64,000 nt of DNA, from positions 62,001-126,000 of the forward strand of contig NZ_BJND01000026.1 of the NCBI RefSeq assembly GCF_006539505.1, read 5' to 3'. Positions 60,053 through 64,000 of the stretch are shown one piece after another. Each line of letters begins with the position of its first letter. Position 1 is the stretch's first letter. Both the position numbers and the translations under genes were made by a program. The DNA is from Streptomyces spinoverrucosus. Lineage in GTDB: Bacteria; Actinomycetota; Actinomycetes; Streptomycetales; Streptomycetaceae. Below the pieces are notes generated by a model. That model was not told where the DNA came from, did no database searches, and was given only the letters and a program-made list of their open reading frames with translations.

Positions 60053-60430
60053 TCACAATCGCTGTACGTATGCCGCCCGCCACTCCGGCGACGGGTCCGA
60101 GCCCAGTTCCGTCCAGTACTCGCGGCCATCGACGATCTTCCCGTCCCGGACTGTCCAGAGCGACACGACACGGTGGACCCCTATCGCATCGTGAGGGACC
60201 TCCACCTCGGAGACCACGACCTCGCCGTCCGCCACGATCCGCAGGACTCTGATCGACCACCCCTCCGGATACTCCGCATTGATGCGCACGAAGTTCCCGC
60301 GACCCACGATCCGCTCGCCACTGACCGGCCACTCCACCACCAGGTCATCGACAAGCAAGCCGCCGAGCCCCGCCCAGTCCCGGGCCTGCATGCGATCCCA
60401 GAATTCCCGAACGACCTTCGAAGGTTTCAT
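60053..60430 (-). CDS. SnoaL-like / NTF2-fold protein
   Basis: 125 aa from ATG 60430. VVREFWDRMQARDWAGLGGLLVDDLVVEWPVSGERIVGRG at the start, WTVRDGKIVDGREYW at the C-terminal half: the SnoaL_2 cone fold. Such proteins can be cyclases in polyketide pathways, but this variety is also common as a stand-alone core gene of unknown function. It is convergent with the cluster end beyond a terminator, so membership in the cluster is uncertain. Confidence 0.85.
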   Translation of the reverse strand: MKPSKVVREFWDRMQARDWAGLGGLLVDDLVVEWPVSGERIVGRGNFVRINAEYPEGWSIRVLRIVADGEVVVSEVEVPHDAIGVHRVVSLWTVRDGKIVDGREYWTELGSDPSPEWRAAYVQRL

Positions 60431-60545
60431 GCGCGCATCCTGACAGGCCCCACCGACAGTCCGACCGCAAAACCGCGGCTCGTCGAAGGCCCCGGAGCTA
60501 CAACCCCCCTGGTCAGCCACCGTCCCCCCGCGTTAGCGTCCGCTC

Positions 60546-61751
60546 ATGGCAGTCTTCGACCCCTGGGACCCCGCGTTCCTCGCCGACCCGTACCCCGCCT
60601 ACGCCGAGCTGCGTGCCCAGGGGCGCGTGATCCGTTACGAGCCCACCGACCAGTGGCTCGTCCCGCACCACGCGGACGTCTCGGTGCTGTTGCGCGATCG
60701 GCGGCTCGGCCGGACGTACCAGCACCGGTTCACGCACGAGGAGTTCGGGCGGACGCCGCCCCCGCCGGAGCACGAGCCGTTTCACACGCTGAACGACCAC
60801 GGGATGCTCGACCTGGAGCCGCCGGACCACACGCGGATCCGGCGGCTGGTGTCGAAGGCGTTCACGCCGCGCACGGTGGAGCGGCTCAAGCCGTACGTGG
60901 ACGGGCTGGCCGGCGATCTCGTCTCGGCGCTGGTCGAAGCGGGCGGCGGGGATCTGCTGACCGACGTGGCGGAACCCCTCCCCGTCGCGGTGATCGCCGA
61001 GATGCTCGGCATCCCGGAGTCGGACCGGGCCCCGCTGCGGCCCTGGTCGGCCGACATCTGCGGGATGTACGAGCTGAACCCCTCCGAGGAGACGGCCGCG
61101 AAGGCGGTGCGGGCGTCGGTCGAATTCTCCGAGTATTTGAGGGAGTTGATCGCGCAGCGCCGGAAGGAGCCCGGCGACGACCTCATCTCCGGGTTGATCG
61201 CCGCGCACGACGAGGGCGACCGGCTGACCGAGCAGGAGATGATCTCGACGGCCGTGCTGCTGCTGAACGCGGGCCACGAGGCCACGGTGAACGCCACCGT
61301 CAACGGCTGGTGGGCGCTGTTCCGCAACCCCGACCAGCTGGCGGCCCTCCGCGCCGACCACTCCCTCGTCCCCTCCGCCATCGAGGAGCTGATGCGCTAC
61401 GACACCCCGCTCCAGCTCTTCGAACGCTGGGTGCTGGACGAGATCGAGATCGACGGCACGGTGATCCCGAGGGGTGCGGAGGTCGCGATGCTGTTCGGTT
61501 CCGCGAACCATGACCCGGCGGTCTTCACCGACCCCGGCCGCCTCGACCTCACCCGCCAGGACAACCCCCACATCTCCTTCAGCGCCGGCATCCACTACTG
61601 CATCGGCGCCCCGCTGGCCCGTATCGAACTGGCCGCGTCGATGAGGGCGCTGCTGGAGAAGGCACCGACGCTACGGCTGGCGGCGGAGCCGCAGCGGAAG
61701 CCGAACTTTGTGATCCGGGGATTGGAGGGGCTGAGCGTGGAGGTGGGGTGA
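60546..61751 (+). CDS. Cytochrome P450, CYP107-like
   Basis: 401 aa. MAVFDPWDPAFLADPYPAYAELR start; I-helix NAGHEATVNATVN, in which the usual Thr is Ala as in P450eryF and many CYP107 enzymes; ExxR in EELMRY; heme motif FSAGIHYCIGAPLARIEL. From memory it resembles CYP107U1 of S. coelicolor (SCO3636), which lies close to the orthologues of the two-component genes. If so it marks the far side of the insertion point of the polyketide cluster. Substrate unknown. Confidence 0.9.
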   Translation: MAVFDPWDPAFLADPYPAYAELRAQGRVIRYEPTDQWLVPHHADVSVLLRDRRLGRTYQHRFTHEEFGRTPPPPEHEPFHTLNDHGMLDLEPPDHTRIRRLVSKAFTPRTVERLKPYVDGLAGDLVSALVEAGGGDLLTDVAEPLPVAVIAEMLGIPESDRAPLRPWSADICGMYELNPSEETAAKAVRASVEFSEYLRELIAQRRKEPGDDLISGLIAAHDEGDRLTEQEMISTAVLLLNAGHEATVNATVNGWWALFRNPDQLAALRADHSLVPSAIEELMRYDTPLQLFERWVLDEIEIDGTVIPRGAEVAMLFGSANHDPAVFTDPGRLDLTRQDNPHISFSAGIHYCIGAPLARIELAASMRALLEKAPTLRLAAEPQRKPNFVIRGLEGLSVEVG

Positions 61752-61838
61752 TCACTCATTCGGCTGAGCAACGGGGAGATCCGGCCCCGGATCATCGGCG
61801 GATCGGCAAGCTGGTGCGGCCTGTGAAGGGAGATCGCG

Positions 61839-62420
61839 GTGATGGGCGGGTCGTGCCACATGCTGGTGGAGGAGTTCGAGCAGATCGCGGCATTCGCCGA
61901 GCGTGAGATCGAGACGGTCAGGTTCGAGTTCGTCGAGGGCCGGATCGGGGTCAGGAAGGCGACGAACGGCAACCACGGGACGGTCGTGATATGGCTGATC
62001 CGCGAGTGGATGTCGGCCCGGCCGGAGCTGGGCCTCTACCCGTGCGCCGGTTTGAAGGTGGGGCGGCAGCGCACGGGGCGGGCCGTGCCCGACGGCGTAC
62101 TCGCGCCGATCGGGCACTTCGCCGGCCAGGGCGACTGGGCGGAGCCGGACGGTGTGCTGATGACCGTCGAAGTGACGTCGCACGACTCGGACACGCACCA
62201 CCGCGATCGTGTGGCAAAGCCCTCGGCCTACGCCGCGGCGGGCATCCCCGCCTATCTGCTGATCGACCGCGACAACCGCACTGTCACCCTTCACAGAGAA
62301 CCGCACCCGGAGATCGGTTACCGCAGGACCCGCAAGGAACCCTTCGGCGCCAAACTCTCGCTCCCCGAGCCCCTCGGCATCGAACTCGACACCGAAGAGC
62401 TCAAGCAGTACCTCGACTGA
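61839..62420 (+). CDS. Uma2 family endonuclease-like protein (DUF820)
   Basis: 193 aa, GTG 61839 followed by ATG 61842. PD-(D/E)xK-like Uma2 fold: RFEFVEGRIGVRKATNGNHGTVVIWL, GRAVPDGVLAPIG, EPDGVLMTVEVTSHDSDTHHRDRVAKPSAYAAAGIPAYLLIDRD (read in parts; conserved PD, E and K). Streptomycetes carry many such genes. Nuclease activity and role are unproven; some are linked to mobile DNA. Preceded by a short AT-poor spacer, followed convergently by the permease gene. Confidence 0.88.
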   Translation: MMGGSCHMLVEEFEQIAAFAEREIETVRFEFVEGRIGVRKATNGNHGTVVIWLIREWMSARPELGLYPCAGLKVGRQRTGRAVPDGVLAPIGHFAGQGDWAEPDGVLMTVEVTSHDSDTHHRDRVAKPSAYAAAGIPAYLLIDRDNRTVTLHREPHPEIGYRRTRKEPFGAKLSLPEPLGIELDTEELKQYLD

Positions 62421-62429
62421 CCCCCACCG

Positions 62430-64000
62430 TCAGCTGCTGATCACGTCCCGCCGACGCAGCCCCGCCAGCCCCGCCCCCACCAGCACCACCGCAACGCCGG
62501 TCAGCACGGACACCGCCCCCCACTCCATCTCCCCACCCGGCAGCTTCGGCAGATGCCCGAACGGTGACACATCCAGCACCGCCTGCGGGACATCCAGCGC
62601 CGGGCCGATCCACCCGATCAGCAGGACCGCCCCGGCGACTCCCCACGCCGCCGTCGCGACCCGTGGCGATACTCCGTGCAGCAGTACCGCCAGCCCGCCG
62701 ATCACCCAGATCGCCGGGAGTTGCACCAGGCAGGCGGCCAGGATCGGGCCCGCCGACTTGCCGTAGCCGAGCGCGAGGCCCAGTGCCGCCAGCAGCATGA
62801 GCAGCACCGAGCCGCCGAAGGCGACAAACAGGTGGCCCGCCGCCCAGCGCAGGCGGCCCACCGAGTTCGCCAGGACCGGCTCCGCCCGCCCCGACGTCTC
62901 CTCGCCGTGCAGCCGCAGTACCGACGCCACGATGTAGAGGGCGGCGACCAGGCCGAGCATCCCCACCATCGCCGCGAGGAACGCGTCCGTCAGGCCCGAC
63001 TGGCCGCCCATCCGCTGGAAGATCTCCCGGGCGTTGTCGTTGTCGCCGACCAGATCGGCCGCGCCCTCGGTCATCCCGCCGTACACCACCCCGGCGAGGA
63101 GGAACCCGATGCTCCAGCCGAGCACACTGCCCCGCTGCAACCGCCAGGCCAGCGCCCCGGCCGTGGCCAGCCGCCCCTCGGCCGGGCCCGGTCGGCTGGG
63201 CAGGAAGCTCATGCCGACGTCCCGCCGCCCGGCCAGCTCGTACGCCACCGCCCCCTGCACCACCGCCGCCCCGGCGAACAGCAGCAGCACCCACCACCGT
63301 TCGTCCGCGAACGCCCGCAGGTTCTCCAGCCAGCCGATCGGTGACACCCAGGTCAGCACCGACGAACCGTCGTCCGTCGCCGAGTCGCCCGCCGCGCGCA
63401 GCACGAACGCCGTGCCGAGCAGCCCGGCCGTCAGCCCGCGGGCCAGCCGCGCGCTCTCCGTGAACTGGGCGACGATCGCCGCCATCGTCGCGAAGACCAT
63501 GCCGACGCCCGCGATCCCGAGCCCGAAGGCCAGCGCCCCACCGGCACCCTGACCGGCCAGGCCCCCGGCGACCAGCAGCGCCAGCACCGCGTTGGCGACC
63601 GCCGCCGTCAGCAGCGCCGCCGTCAGCGGGGCCCGGCGTCCCACCATCCCGGCCGAGATCATCTCCTGCCGGCCGCTCTCCTCCTCGTCACGCGTGTGCC
63701 GTACGACGATCAGCAGGCTCATCACCGCGGCGAGCGCACCGGCGTAGACGCCCGCCCGCCAGGCCGTCAGCGCGCCGAGGGAGTCGTCGAAGACCGGGCC
63801 GGTCATGGCGCGCAGGGAGGCGTTGGTCTCCATCTGGCGGAGCAGATCGGCGCGTTGGGCGGCGGTGTCGTACAGGCCCTTGAGGGTGTTCGGCATGGAC
63901 AGCACCATCAGGGCGTTCACGCCGACCCAGATCGGGATCATGGCCCGGTCGCGGCGCAGCGCGAAGCGCAACAGCGTGCCGGTACCGGCCAGTTGACGGG
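62430..64000 (-). CDS. ABC-2 type exporter permease (polyketide antibiotic exporter-like), 5' end outside the window
   Basis: At least 523 aa; the frame stays open to base 64000 on the minus strand (AGTGTLLRFALRRDRAMIP), so the true start lies beyond the window. About twelve transmembrane helices in two halves, each beginning with a cytoplasmic segment of the type LRRDR...W and GSVLGWSIGFLLAG, typical of the large permeases annotated as polyketide antibiotic exporters in actinobacteria. The ATPase partner is expected just upstream, outside the window. Probably a core gene unrelated to the polyketide cluster. Confidence 0.88.
   Translation of the reverse strand, partial: RQLAGTGTLLRFALRRDRAMIPIWVGVNALMVLSMPNTLKGLYDTAAQRADLLRQMETNASLRAMTGPVFDDSLGALTAWRAGVYAGALAAVMSLLIVVRHTRDEEESGRQEMISAGMVGRRAPLTAALLTAAVANAVLALLVAGGLAGQGAGGALAFGLGIAGVGMVFATMAAIVAQFTESARLARGLTAGLLGTAFVLRAAGDSATDDGSSVLTWVSPIGWLENLRAFADERWWVLLLFAGAAVVQGAVAYELAGRRDVGMSFLPSRPGPAEGRLATAGALAWRLQRGSVLGWSIGFLLAGVVYGGMTEGAADLVGDNDNAREIFQRMGGQSGLTDAFLAAMVGMLGLVAALYIVASVLRLHGEETSGRAEPVLANSVGRLRWAAGHLFVAFGGSVLLMLLAALGLALGYGKSAGPILAACLVQLPAIWVIGGLAVLLHGVSPRVATAAWGVAGAVLLIGWIGPALDVPQAVLDVSPFGHLPKLPGGEMEWGAVSVLTGVAVVLVGAGLAGLRRRDVISS

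Noticed and set aside
60053..60430. SnoaL-like gene considered as a cluster cyclase
   Set aside because: It lies beyond a terminator in the opposite orientation and looks like the common stand-alone SnoaL_2 proteins, so cluster membership is not supported.
62430..64000. ABC-2 permease considered as the polyketide cluster's exporter
   Set aside because: Separated from the cluster by a P450 and a Uma2 gene that look core; the cluster has its own MFS pump with a TetR operator.

Overview
The window is very GC-rich, with strong third-position G/C, many GTG starts, ATGA/GTGA start-stop overlaps and typical actinobacterial families (DUF2617, DUF3151, DUF1023, CYP107-type P450, circularly permuted ATP-grasp). 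It reads as chromosomal DNA of a Streptomyces. From memory, the core gene order (clpB, aminotransferase, spermidine-synthase-like, pyrE, fba, tryptophan dioxygenase/kynureninase, two tandem DesK-like two-component systems, CYP107U-like P450) resembles S. coelicolor around SCO3636-SCO3661. That synteny was recalled, not computed.

Region 1 (1-8159) is the 3' part of a class V lanthipeptide (lexapeptide/pristinin-type) gene cluster. It is one eight-gene translationally coupled operon: HFCD flavoprotein (5'-truncated), LxmX-like degenerate kinase-fold protein, LxmK-like phosphotransferase, LxmY/HopA1-like lyase, SAM methyltransferase, catalytic M16 peptidase, non-catalytic M16 partner and F420-type oxidoreductase. 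The precursor peptide is not in the window and presumably lies upstream.

Region 2 (8281-16130) holds an orphan XylF-like lipoprotein; the three-gene transglutaminase / alpha-E / ATP-grasp cassette; and a locus with two paralogous PLD/TrmB-like HTH regulators plus a frameshifted third copy. Divergent from one regulator are a 68-aa secreted peptide and a Rieske-fold protein that has lost its cluster-binding histidines. This is the best candidate here for an undescribed (possibly signalling) module.

Region 3 (16254-42361) is mostly core: clpB with an HspR-type HAIR operator, a YbjN protein, an aminotransferase, the DUF2617/spermidine synthase pair, aldose epimerase, pyrE, fba, an MFS exporter, and tryptophan to anthranilate catabolism (tryptophan dioxygenase, kynureninase, probable formamidase). 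Interruptions are a TnpB-only IS200/IS605-like element, a MITE-like inverted-repeat element, a duplicated gene end and two copies of a Streptomyces-type intergenic repeat. It ends with two tandem paralogous histidine kinase/response regulator pairs whose operons share an upstream 17-bp motif.

Region 4 (42473-60003) is a type II (aromatic) polyketide cluster between the second two-component system and the CYP107U-like P450. A leftward operon carries a double TcmI-type cyclase, KS-alpha, chain length factor, ACP, ActIII-like ketoreductase, didomain aromatase/cyclase, alpha/beta hydrolase, lipocalin-like protein, a 63-aa protein, an Sfp-type phosphopantetheinyl transferase and a 46-aa acidic protein. 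It is followed by a JadR1-type regulator lacking the phospho-acceptor Asp and an MFS exporter. A rightward arm has a TetR regulator, an unusual P450, a luciferase-like oxidoreductase, a condensation-fold acyltransferase-like protein, a PgaE/JadH-type FAD monooxygenase and an NmrA-type reductase. Two near-identical 29-bp palindromes tie the TetR/exporter promoter to the monooxygenase promoter. The gene set suggests a C9-reduced, possibly angucycline-like or otherwise tailored polycyclic polyketide.

Region 5 (60053-64000) returns to core-like genes: SnoaL-like protein, P450, Uma2-family protein and the 5'-truncated permease of an ABC-2 exporter. No rRNA, tRNA or CRISPR array was seen.
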